A stretch of DNA of 6,795 nt, taken from Bryobacterales bacterium. GTDB lineage: Bacteria; Acidobacteriota; Terriglobia; Bryobacterales; Bryobacteraceae. The number at the start of each line of letters is the position of its first letter. Position 1 is the stretch's first letter. Of this stretch, positions 1 through 5,126 are shown piece by piece. A program made the translations under genes and the position numbers. The stretch spans positions 611 through 7,405 of the forward strand of contig PMEV01000247.1 of NCBI GenBank assembly GCA_003154855.1. The letters are read 5' to 3'. The notes beneath the pieces are model-generated. The model had not been told where the DNA came from. It searched no databases and saw nothing but the letters and a program-made list of their open reading frames with translations.

Positions 1-77
1 TGCGCGTCTCGACGCACTTCTACAACAACGAAGAAGACGTCGACCGGCTGGCGGCGGAGCTGAAGACGCTGCTGTAG
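1..77 (+). CDS. C-terminal end of a class V aminotransferase / cysteine desulfurase-like PLP enzyme (partial)
   Basis: Only the last 24 codons and the TAG stop (75-77) are present; the gene begins outside the window. The frame starting at base 3 reads RVSTHFYNNEEDVDRLAAEL and ends in KTLL. The pattern R-(V/I)-S-x-H-(F/Y)-Y-N-x-E-E-D-(I/V)-D-R-L is typical of the extreme C-terminus of fold-type I class V aminotransferases, including cysteine desulfurases and related PLP enzymes, where the arginine and 'HFYN' lie in the small C-terminal domain. The substrate cannot be deduced from this tail. The toxin-antitoxin promoter region begins a few bases after the stop, with no visible terminator between, so read-through into the antitoxin is possible. 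Confidence 0.72.
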   Translation, partial: RVSTHFYNNEEDVDRLAAELKTLL

Positions 78-81
78 AGGC

Positions 82-117
82 TTGCATTCCCGGCGCGTTT
101 ATGTACATAATGTACAT
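82..117 (+). promoter_or_regulatory. Promoter/operator of the toxin-antitoxin pair: two ATGTACAT palindromes
   Basis: Two identical self-complementary octamers, ATGTACAT, lie at 101-108 and 110-117, with centres 9 bp apart; the second abuts the ATG at 118. The TGTACA core is the motif reported for the YefM/YefM-YoeB operator in E. coli, and the downstream gene encodes a Phd/YefM-type antitoxin, so this is very likely the autorepression site. A possible promoter overlaps it: TTGCAT at 82-87 (weak -35), 18 bp spacer, CATAAT at 106-111 (-10, five of six matches). That promoter would start transcription near 118, giving a leaderless message; no Shine-Dalgarno sequence precedes the ATG. The repeat is seen directly; the promoter and leaderless start are inference. 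Confidence 0.68.
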
Positions 118-411
118 ATGAATCGGAGCGTGAACGTGGCCGAGTTGCGGCGGGGTCTGAGCGGATACTTGAAGCGCGTCCGCCGGGGAGAAGAGATCCT
201 GGTCCGCGATCGCAACCTTCCGATTGCCAGGATTGTTCCCTTGACGGATGCCGGGGAGTACAGCCAGGAACTCCTCGAACTGGCCGCGGAGGGCGTCGTT
301 CGACTGCCCAAGAGGCCTTTCCGCGTCGAGGAGATCCTGGCCATGCCGGCTCCCAACATTCCTCTGGATAAGCTCCTGGCGGCACTCGATGCGGACCGTG
401 AAGAGGCCTGA
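118..411 (+). CDS. Phd/YefM-type antitoxin
   Basis: A 97-residue protein. Its N-terminal part (about residues 1-42) shows the Phd/YefM DNA-binding fold signature: an opening 'MNRSVNVAELRRGLSGYLKR', then a basic turn with GEEILV, then 'RNLPIARIVPL'. The C-terminal half (43-97) is rich in Leu, Glu and Ala and should be the toxin-neutralising tail. Family knowledge: these antitoxins dimerise, bind the toxin's active site and repress their own operon. I chose the ATG at 118 because the family signature starts there; an in-frame TTG at 82 would add twelve residues encoded by the promoter/operator itself and has a GAGG only one base away. The toxin frame begins 23 bp before this stop codon, which implies translational coupling. 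Confidence 0.87.
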   Translation: MNRSVNVAELRRGLSGYLKRVRRGEEILVRDRNLPIARIVPLTDAGEYSQELLELAAEGVVRLPKRPFRVEEILAMPAPNIPLDKLLAALDADREEA

Positions 412-829
412 CGCCTTTTGCGACAGCAGCGCGCTTGTGCCGCTGTTTGTAGACCAGCCCGGAAGCGCGTTCGCGCGGTCTGCGCTCAAAGTGAGCGCCG
501 CCATCTGGTGGGCCACGCCTGTCGAGATCGCGTCGGCGCTGGCCCGGTTGCTCCGAGAGGGCGCGATCACCGTCCGGGATTTCGGGAAAGCGGCGAACCG
601 GCTCGCCGCGGCGCGGCAGACGTGGATCGAAGTTCTGCCCTCGGAACGATTGCGAGATGTCGCCCAGGCACTCGTCCAGAGGCACCCCTTGCGGGCGGGG
701 GACGCCTTTCAGTTGGCGGCGGGCCTGGAGTGGGCCAACCAGCGCCCGCGCGGCCGGCGCTTCCTCTGCCTCGACCGGCGACTCGCCGACGCGGCGCGGG
801 CCGAAGGCTTCCAGGTCGAAGGCGTCTGA
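389..829 (+). CDS. vapC: PIN-domain toxin, VapC type (probable ribonuclease)
   Basis: A 146-residue protein covering a whole PIN domain. The four acidic residues that bind Mg2+/Mn2+ in this family are all visible: D12 in FCDSSALV, E46 in ATPVEIAS, D105 in LRAGDAFQLAA and D129 in FLCLDRRL. PIN toxins of this size cleave RNA (tRNA or rRNA for studied VapC proteins); the target here is unknown. Because no acidic residue is missing, the toxin should be active. The start is ATG 389 (weak GGCGG six bases upstream) or GTG 398; both overlap the antitoxin gene, which is typical of coupled toxin-antitoxin pairs. The partner is of Phd/YefM type, a common pairing with PIN toxins. The gene ends nine bases before the convergent purN stop. 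Confidence 0.88.
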   Translation: MRTVKRPDAFCDSSALVPLFVDQPGSAFARSALKVSAAIWWATPVEIASALARLLREGAITVRDFGKAANRLAAARQTWIEVLPSERLRDVAQALVQRHPLRAGDAFQLAAGLEWANQRPRGRRFLCLDRRLADAARAEGFQVEGV

Positions 830-834
830 CGCCT
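820..834. other. Small hairpin across the vapC stop, between convergent vapC and purN
   Basis: AGGCG (820-824) and CGCCT (830-834) form a perfect 5-bp stem around TCTGA, which contains the vapC stop codon. Nothing else lies in the nine-base convergent gap. There is no T-run on either side, so it is at best a weak bidirectional transcription barrier and not a classical intrinsic terminator. Confidence 0.3.
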
Positions 835-838
835 CCGG

Positions 839-1438
839 CTACGTGAAGACTACCCGGCGGCCTTCGATGCGGAAGTTGCCCGCCAGCACCAGGTTGATGG
901 CTTCGGTGTAGATGCGGTGCTCTTCCTTGAGGATGCGCGCGGAGAGGGCTTCCACCGTGTCGTCGTTCAGAACGGGGACGGCCGTTTGCACCAGGATCGG
1001 GCCGGAGTCGAGGCATTCGTCCACGAAGTGAACGGTGCAGCCGCCGACTTTGACTCCATGTTCGAGCGCCTGGTGCTGCGCGTCCAGGCCGGGAAAAGCG
1101 GGCAGCAGCGAGGGGTGGATATTGAGGATGCGCAACGGGAATTCGCGGATGAAACCGGCGCTGAGCAGCCGCATGAATCCGGCCAGGCAGACCAGATCCA
1201 CCGAGTTCCGTTTCAGTTCCTCGGCCAGCAGGCGGTCGTAGACCTCGCGGTCCAGACCCTTCGAGGGAATACACACGGCGTTCAGCCCGCGCTCGCGCGC
1301 CACGGCCAGCCCGCGCGCCTCCGGGCGGTTCGAGATCACCACCGCGATGGCCGCGTCAATGCGGCCGGCCGCCACGCTGTCCGCGATGGCTTCGAAATTC
1401 GAGCCGCGGCCCGAGATCAAAATGCCGAGGCGTTTCAT
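839..1438 (-). CDS. purN: Phosphoribosylglycinamide formyltransferase (folate-dependent)
   Basis: A 199-residue, full-length PurN (the E. coli protein is slightly longer). It transfers a formyl group from 10-formyltetrahydrofolate to GAR, giving FGAR, step 3 of de novo purine synthesis in the cytosol. The phosphate-binding N-terminus 'ISGRGSNF' (8-15) and the block 'LNIHPSLLPAFPG' are present. Catalytic residues N106, H108 and D144 fall at the same numbers as in the E. coli enzyme. The ATG at 1438 overlaps the purM stop in an ATGA junction, and no clear ribosome binding site precedes it, so translation is probably coupled to purM. It is the last gene of the minus-strand operon running from the sugar kinase at 3518. 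Confidence 0.97.
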   Translation of the reverse strand: MKRLGILISGRGSNFEAIADSVAAGRIDAAIAVVISNRPEARGLAVARERGLNAVCIPSKGLDREVYDRLLAEELKRNSVDLVCLAGFMRLLSAGFIREFPLRILNIHPSLLPAFPGLDAQHQALEHGVKVGGCTVHFVDECLDSGPILVQTAVPVLNDDTVEALSARILKEEHRIYTEAINLVLAGNFRIEGRRVVFT

Positions 1439-2481
1439 AGATAGTGTACCCGCGCCCGGGCGCCACGCTTGGCCGCGACCACCCGGCCAATCCGATAATG
1501 CGTTTCCTTCAAGCCGTCTAGAATGCGCCCTGCCCGCGAGACGTTGCGCGGCGCAACCACCAGAACCATTCCTATGCCCAGATTGAAAGTGCGCCGGTAG
1601 TCGTCCTCGGGAACGGCGCCGAGCCGTTGCAGCAGCTCGAAGACCGGCGGCACGGGCCAGGCGGAAGGATCGATCTCGACCGCCAGGCCGGCGGGGAGAA
1701 TCCGCGGTATGTTGTCGGACATCCCGCCGCCCGTGATGTGTGCGGCGCCCTTCAGGACGCCCTCGAAGAGCAGCGTCTGGATAGGCGTGAGATAGCTGCG
1801 GTGCACCTTCAGCAATTCCTCACCCGCCGTGCAGCCCAGTTCCGGCAGGAAAGTGCCGGCGCCGTAGCCCGCCACCTCGAAGAGCAGTTTGCGGGCCAGC
1901 GAATAGCCGTTGGTATGCAGGCCGGTCGAGGGCAGGCCGACGAGCAGGTCGCCGGCGCGGATCTTGGCGCCAGTGAGCATTTGGCTGCGCTCGACGGCGC
2001 CCACAATGAAACCCGCCAGGTCGTACTCACCCGCGGCGTAAAGCCCGGGCATCTCCGCGGTTTCGCCGCCGATCAGCGCACAGCAATTCTCGCGGCACGC
2101 CTGCGCCAGGCCGCTCACCACCTGCCGCATCACCTCCGCGTCGAGCTTTCCCGTGGCGTAGTAGTCGAGGAAGAACAGCGGCCGGGCGCCCTGCACGGCG
2201 ATGTCGTTGACGCAGTGGTTCACCAGGTCTTGCCCCACGGTGTCGTGCCGGCCGGTCCAGAAGGCCACTTTGAGCTTAGTGCCCACGCCGTCGCTCGAGC
2301 TGATCAGCACCGGCTTCTTCCAGCCGGTAAGCTGGTAGGCGGCGCCGAACGAGCCGATGCCGGTAAGCACTCCGCGAGTGAAGGTGGATTGCGCGAGGCG
2401 CTTGATGTGGGATACCGCGCGGCTAGCCTCGTCGATATTGACGCCGGCGTCCCGGTACCGGATCGTTCTTGGATTTGCCAT
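1435..2481 (-). CDS. purM: Phosphoribosylformylglycinamidine cyclo-ligase (AIR synthetase)
   Basis: A 348-residue, full-length PurM. It closes the imidazole ring of FGAM with ATP to give AIR, step 5 of purine synthesis. Recognisable blocks are the N-terminal 'YRDAGVNIDE' (9-18), the ATP-binding 'SSSDGVGTKLKVA' (61-73), 'VNDIAVQGARPLFFLDYYATG' region (91-111), 'LIGGETAEMPG' (136-146), 'GLPSTGLHTNGYSLAR' (182-197) and 'HITGGGMSDNIPR' (248-260), all typical of the PurM/PurL fold. It begins with ATG 20 bases after the stop of the upstream kinase gene; a modest GTAGAG lies near the start. Its stop overlaps the purN start by four bases. The purM-purN pairing is common, but the kinase upstream is not a usual partner. 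Confidence 0.97.
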   Translation of the reverse strand: MANPRTIRYRDAGVNIDEASRAVSHIKRLAQSTFTRGVLTGIGSFGAAYQLTGWKKPVLISSSDGVGTKLKVAFWTGRHDTVGQDLVNHCVNDIAVQGARPLFFLDYYATGKLDAEVMRQVVSGLAQACRENCCALIGGETAEMPGLYAAGEYDLAGFIVGAVERSQMLTGAKIRAGDLLVGLPSTGLHTNGYSLARKLLFEVAGYGAGTFLPELGCTAGEELLKVHRSYLTPIQTLLFEGVLKGAAHITGGGMSDNIPRILPAGLAVEIDPSAWPVPPVFELLQRLGAVPEDDYRRTFNLGIGMVLVVAPRNVSRAGRILDGLKETHYRIGRVVAAKRGARARVHYL

Positions 2482-2501
2482 CGCTGAACTCTACAGTATA
2501 G

Positions 2502-3518
2502 CTACAACCCGCCGCCTAGGCCCTGCTCGCAAATCACCGGCTGGATCACGGCCGCGCCCAGCGGCCCCATCGCCGCGACGAGTTCATCGTACATCTGCCG
2601 GTCTTTGTAAGATCCTACGATCGCCCCGCCCGAGCCGGCGAAATTCGCGGTTGCGCCCACCCGGCGCGCGGTCTGGACCAGCCGCAGGTTGCCTTCGTCG
2701 ATGTGGTATAGCTGGGCACGCAGATCGAAGTTGGCGTCGATGAGCTGATCCAGGGTTTCGTAATCCCCAGCCTGCATGGCGGCGCGGCCCCGCTCCGCGT
2801 AACTGGCCCAGGTGCGCATGGCCTCGACTACCTCGGGGTCGCCGCGCAGCCAGCGCTCCCGTACGTTAGCGTGGAAGACCTCGGTTCCCTCGCTGAGCGA
2901 GGTGCGGTAGGCCAGATAGACCTGGGGAAGCTGCGCCGGGTCGAGCGGCTCGTAATTGCCGTAACCCTGGCGGTCCATCAGGGCCTTGTCGAAATCCATG
3001 TAGACCAGGCCCTCATAGACCTGGACGACGCGGTCCTGCAGGCCCGCGGGCACGCCCAGTTCCCGGGTCTCGGTCTCCAGCGCCAGGTTGGCCATCACGG
3101 GCCGCGGGATCTCCAGGCCGTAATACTGGGAGAGCGCACGCATCGCTGCCGTGACAATCGCGCTGGATCCTCCCAAGCCCAGCCGCATGGGGATGGTGGA
3201 CTCGTATTCGATGGTGAAGTTACGGTTGGGAAGCGCGATGCCCCGCTGGCGGCAGTAGTCCATCAGCCGGACCAGCAGGGCCTGGATGATCCGGATTCCG
3301 CCGTAGTACCCGCGCCAGCGGGTAGTCCGATACAAGTCCTCGAGGTTCTCGAAGACCGGCATATCCGCCTTAGAGGGCTTGATTTCCAGCCGAGAGCTGG
3401 GATATAGCAACACCCTGGCGCGGAAATTCCTCACCAGAAACGATATGGTCTTTCCGAAGTAACCGTCGCTCGGATTGCCGAGAAACCCGGCGCGGGCGTA
3501 GGCATAAGTCTCGATCAC
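2502..3518 (-). CDS. GHMP-family sugar kinase, glucuronokinase-like
   Basis: A 338-residue GHMP kinase starting at GTG 3518, chosen because GAGGGGGAG lies six bases upstream and the family N-terminus begins there; the frame stays open further upstream only as a shadow of dtd. GHMP motifs: N-terminal 'RAGFLGNPSDGYFGKTISF' (9-27), ATP loop 'LGLGGSSAIVTAA' (113-125), 'AGLQDRVVQVYEGLVYMDF' (158-176, D162 the likely catalytic acid) and the C-terminal 'FAGSGGAIVG' (293-302). As I remember it, plant glucuronokinase (EC 2.7.1.43) shares the blocks LGNPSDxYFGxTIS, YYGGxR, GLxGSSAIVxAA, GLQDRVxQVYxGLVxMDF and NFDxR. The likely reaction is therefore phosphorylation of an uronic acid or similar sugar at C1. 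No sugar-1-phosphate uridylyltransferase is in view to support this. The substrate is inference; the family is secure. Confidence 0.85.
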   Translation of the reverse strand: MIETYAYARAGFLGNPSDGYFGKTISFLVRNFRARVLLYPSSRLEIKPSKADMPVFENLEDLYRTTRWRGYYGGIRIIQALLVRLMDYCRQRGIALPNRNFTIEYESTIPMRLGLGGSSAIVTAAMRALSQYYGLEIPRPVMANLALETETRELGVPAGLQDRVVQVYEGLVYMDFDKALMDRQGYGNYEPLDPAQLPQVYLAYRTSLSEGTEVFHANVRERWLRGDPEVVEAMRTWASYAERGRAAMQAGDYETLDQLIDANFDLRAQLYHIDEGNLRLVQTARRVGATANFAGSGGAIVGSYKDRQMYDELVAAMGPLGAAVIQPVICEQGLGGGL

Positions 3519-3524
3519 CGCTCG

Positions 3525-3554
3525 CTCCCCCTCGCTAGCATTACACTTATACCA
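3525..3554 (-). promoter_or_regulatory. Extended -10 promoter and strong ribosome binding site for the kinase-purM-purN operon
   Basis: On the minus strand the 37-base gap between the divergent kinase and dtd starts contains TGG (3554-3552) directly before TATAAG (3551-3546), an extended -10 element that needs little help from a -35 box; none is obvious in the dtd coding sequence behind it. Transcription would start near 3540. GAGGGGGAG (3533-3525) follows, six bases before the GTG start, and is what decides that start. The dtd gene has no visible Shine-Dalgarno sequence in the same gap. Confidence 0.5.
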
Positions 3555-3555
3555 T

Positions 3556-4011
3556 ATGCGAGTCGTTTTGCAGCGAGTAACCGAGGCGCGCGTGGAGGTT
3601 GGTGGCGAGGTTGTCGGCTCGATCGGGCGCGGCCTGGTGGCGCTGGTCGGGGTGGCCAAGCCGGACACTCCGGCCGATGCCGATTACCTGGCCGGCAAGG
3701 TGGCCGGTTTGCGCATTTTTCCCGACGCGGCGGGCAAGATGAATCGCAGCCTGCTGGAAGCGGGCGGAGCGTTGCTGGCGGTCTCGCAGTTCACTCTCTA
3801 TGGCGATTGCCGGAAGGGGCGCCGGCCCAGCTTCGACATGGCGGCCGGGCCGGAGCAGGCCCGCGCGCTTTACGAGTGTTTCCTGGACGGCTGCCGGGCG
3901 CGGAATGTCCCCGTCGAGAGCGGTGTCTTTCAGGCAACCATGGCCGTTCACCTGGTTAACGACGGCCCGGTTACTATCATCTGCGACTCCGCTCCGGGCG
4001 CGCCCCAGTGA
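3556..4011 (+). CDS. dtd: D-aminoacyl-tRNA deacylase
   Basis: A 151-residue, full-length DTD. It removes D-amino acids (and glycine mischarged on tRNA-Ala) from tRNAs in the cytosol, a chiral proofreading step in translation. The canonical N-terminus 'MRVVLQRVTEARVEV', the active-site block 'SQFTLYGD' (77-84) and the Gly-cisPro block 'VNDGPVT' (134-140) are all intact, as is 'KGRRPSF' (87-93). The ATG at 3556 matches the family start. No Shine-Dalgarno sequence is visible in the 37 bases before it, where the oppositely directed kinase promoter also lies; a weak TACACT (3542-3547) could serve as -10 for a nearly leaderless message. Downstream, 91 bases separate it from the small basic protein. 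Confidence 0.96.
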   Translation: MRVVLQRVTEARVEVGGEVVGSIGRGLVALVGVAKPDTPADADYLAGKVAGLRIFPDAAGKMNRSLLEAGGALLAVSQFTLYGDCRKGRRPSFDMAAGPEQARALYECFLDGCRARNVPVESGVFQATMAVHLVNDGPVTIICDSAPGAPQ

Positions 4012-4039
4012 GCGATTGGCGGCTATTCCGCGATCCCGG

Positions 4040-4068
4040 TTGACACACCGAAGTCCGGTTGCAGTAAG
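4040..4068 (+). promoter_or_regulatory. Possible promoter of the small AT-hook gene (consensus -35 box)
   Basis: A perfect TTGACA lies at 4040-4045, in the gap between dtd and the 92-residue gene. The sequence 17 bp on (AGTAAG, 4063-4068) is a poor -10, so the assignment is tentative. An alternative is TTGCAG (4059-4064), 16 bp, then the extended -10 TGG-TATGGT (4078-4086), but this would start transcription inside the ribosome binding site. The first choice leaves a short leader containing the full Shine-Dalgarno sequence. Confidence 0.4.
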
Positions 4069-4150
4069 TCGAACCTGTGGTATGGTGTAAGGAGGTGAAC
4101 ACATGCCAAAAGGCGTAAGATCGACCGTCAAAGATTCCGGCTTACTGCAA
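4059..4150 (+). repeat. 10-bp inverted repeat framing the start of the AT-hook gene
   Basis: TTGCAGTAAG (4059-4068) is the exact reverse complement of CTTACTGCAA (4141-4150). In RNA the helix could extend inward by a U-G wobble and two further G-C pairs (4069-4071 with 4138-4140), giving 13 pairs closing a 66-base loop that contains the Shine-Dalgarno sequence and the ATG. One arm lies in the promoter region, the other in codons 13-16 of the gene. It may be a pair of operator half-sites for a DNA-binding protein, an RNA structure in read-through transcripts from dtd, or chance. Confidence 0.5.
4088..4098 (+). promoter_or_regulatory. Perfect Shine-Dalgarno sequence of the AT-hook gene
   Basis: TAAGGAGGTGA is an 11-base perfect complement of the usual 3' end of bacterial 16S rRNA, four bases before the ATG at 4103. 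The other genes in this window have much weaker sites, so this gene looks built for high translation. Confidence 0.85.
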
Positions 4151-4381
4151 GCTGCGCTGATAGGACTGGAAGCGCAAAGGCAGAAGATCGAAGAACAGAT
4201 CAGCCAGGTGCAGGCCATGCTCGGCAAGCGCCGCGGGCGCCCGCCGGCCAGCGCCAAGGCTGAACCGCCCGAGAAGAAGCCCGCCGGCAGGCGCAAGCTC
4301 AGCGCGGCGGCAAGGAAGAGAATCGCGGCGGCGCAGAAGCGCCGTTGGGCGGAATTCCGCAAGGGGAAGGCAGCGGAATAA
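4103..4381 (+). CDS. Small basic AT-hook protein, putative nucleoid-associated or regulatory DNA-binding protein
   Basis: A 92-residue protein of unknown function. Three parts are visible. Residues about 14-40 form a likely amphipathic helix or coiled coil with regularly spaced Leu/Ile and Glu/Gln, suited to oligomerisation. Residues 42-48 (KRRGRPP) are an AT-hook, a minor-groove binding motif. After an Ala/Pro/Lys linker, residues 63-87 form a strongly basic block with 'RKLSAAARKRIAAAQKRRW', a motif I recognise from small proteins of Acidobacteriota and other bacteria but cannot assign to a named family. The layout (oligomerisation helix, flexible linker, basic DNA-contacting tail) resembles H-NS/histone-like proteins in principle; this is analogy. 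It has the best ribosome binding site of the window. It is convergent with cbiO, 13 bases away, with no terminator visible between them. Confidence 0.82.
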   Translation: MPKGVRSTVKDSGLLQAALIGLEAQRQKIEEQISQVQAMLGKRRGRPPASAKAEPPEKKPAGRRKLSAAARKRIAAAQKRRWAEFRKGKAAE

Positions 4382-4394
4382 GAGTAGCCCGCAC

Positions 4395-5126
4395 TTACTC
4401 GCCCGAACCCGTTCCCGTTGCACTCGCGGGGGCCGTTCCGGGGATCCACTGGAAGCGTTCCACGACCTCGTCCACGGGGCCGTCGGCGACAATTCTACCC
4501 TTCTCGAAGAACACCGCGCGGCGGGCCAGCGCCCGCGCGAACGGCGCGTAGTGGGTGACGATCAGCTTGGCCTGAGGAAGGCGGCCCAACAGCGCCGCGA
4601 GATCGCGTTGCGCGGGCGGGTCGAGGAAGGTGGTCGGCTCGTCCAGCACCAGGATCTCGGGCTCCATGGCCAGGATTCCGGCCAGCGCCACTCGTTTCTT
4701 CTCTCCGGCACTCAAGTGATACGGGGCCCTGCCGGCCAGCGCCTCCAGACCGACGCCGCGTAGCGCGCGCATCGCCGCTTCGATTGCCGCCGAGGCTTCC
4801 AGACCGCGGTTCAGCGGACCGAAGGCCACGTCCTCGATGACGGTAGGCATGAATAACTGCTCGTCGGAATCCTGGAACACCAGCCCGACCTTTTGCCGGA
4901 TGGCGGGCAGATTGGCTTTGATCGCCGGCAGGCCGCACACCGAGACGAAGCCCTCCCCCGCCAGCAGACCGTTCAAATGATGCACGAAGGTGGTCTTGCC
5001 GGAGCCGTTGGGCCCGAGGACCGCCACGGTCTCGCCGGGAAAAAGCTGGAAGTCGACCCCATCCAGCGCCAGGGTGCCGTCGTCGTAGCGGAAACGCAGC
5101 CCGCGCACTTCGATCAGGGGATCCAC
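4395..5126 (-). CDS. cbiO: ECF cobalt/nickel transporter ATP-binding protein
   Basis: A 243-residue ABC ATPase that powers metal uptake on the cytoplasmic side of the CbiMQO complex. Motifs: Walker A 'GPNGSGKTT' (38-46), Q-loop Q85 in 'VFQDSDEQLF' (83-92), signature 'LSAGEKKR' (138-145), Walker B 'ILVLDEPT' (158-165), D-loop 'FLDP' (167-170) and switch H192. The signature has Ala where most have Gly (LSGG), a mild variant. 'DSDEQLF' after the Q-loop is typical of the CbiO/EcfA group. The start is GTG 5126, opening 'MDPLIEVRGLRFRY', inside the last codons of cbiQ (13-bp overlap). The frame stays open far upstream across cbiQ and cbiM, but that part is only their shadow. The tail after about residue 226 (Ala/Thr/Gly-rich) is not conserved. 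Confidence 0.94.
   Translation of the reverse strand: MDPLIEVRGLRFRYDDGTLALDGVDFQLFPGETVAVLGPNGSGKTTFVHHLNGLLAGEGFVSVCGLPAIKANLPAIRQKVGLVFQDSDEQLFMPTVIEDVAFGPLNRGLEASAAIEAAMRALRGVGLEALAGRAPYHLSAGEKKRVALAGILAMEPEILVLDEPTTFLDPPAQRDLAALLGRLPQAKLIVTHYAPFARALARRAVFFEKGRIVADGPVDEVVERFQWIPGTAPASATGTGSGE

Noticed and set aside
82..117. TTG 82 as the antitoxin start.
   Set aside because: The added residues are encoded by the palindromic operator, GAGG is only one base from the TTG, and the Phd/YefM signature begins at ATG 118.
567..1274. A 235-codon minus-strand open frame across vapC and purN.
   Set aside because: It is antisense to vapC and out of frame with purN; composition is Arg/Gly/Pro-rich and no domain is visible.
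1627..2487. A 286-codon plus-strand open frame antisense to purM.
   Set aside because: It is the complement of a well-conserved purM, with low-complexity composition and no family resemblance.
3519..3668. A longer kinase start giving a 388-residue protein.
   Set aside because: The extra 50 residues are Thr/Arg/Pro-rich, read antisense through dtd, and lack family resemblance; GTG 3518 has a strong ribosome binding site and matches the family N-terminus.
3990..4040. Terminator after dtd, prompted by the GGGCGCGCCC palindrome and a short GCGG/CCGC stem.
   Set aside because: The palindrome lies in the end of the coding sequence without loop room, the second stem has four pairs, and there is no T-run.
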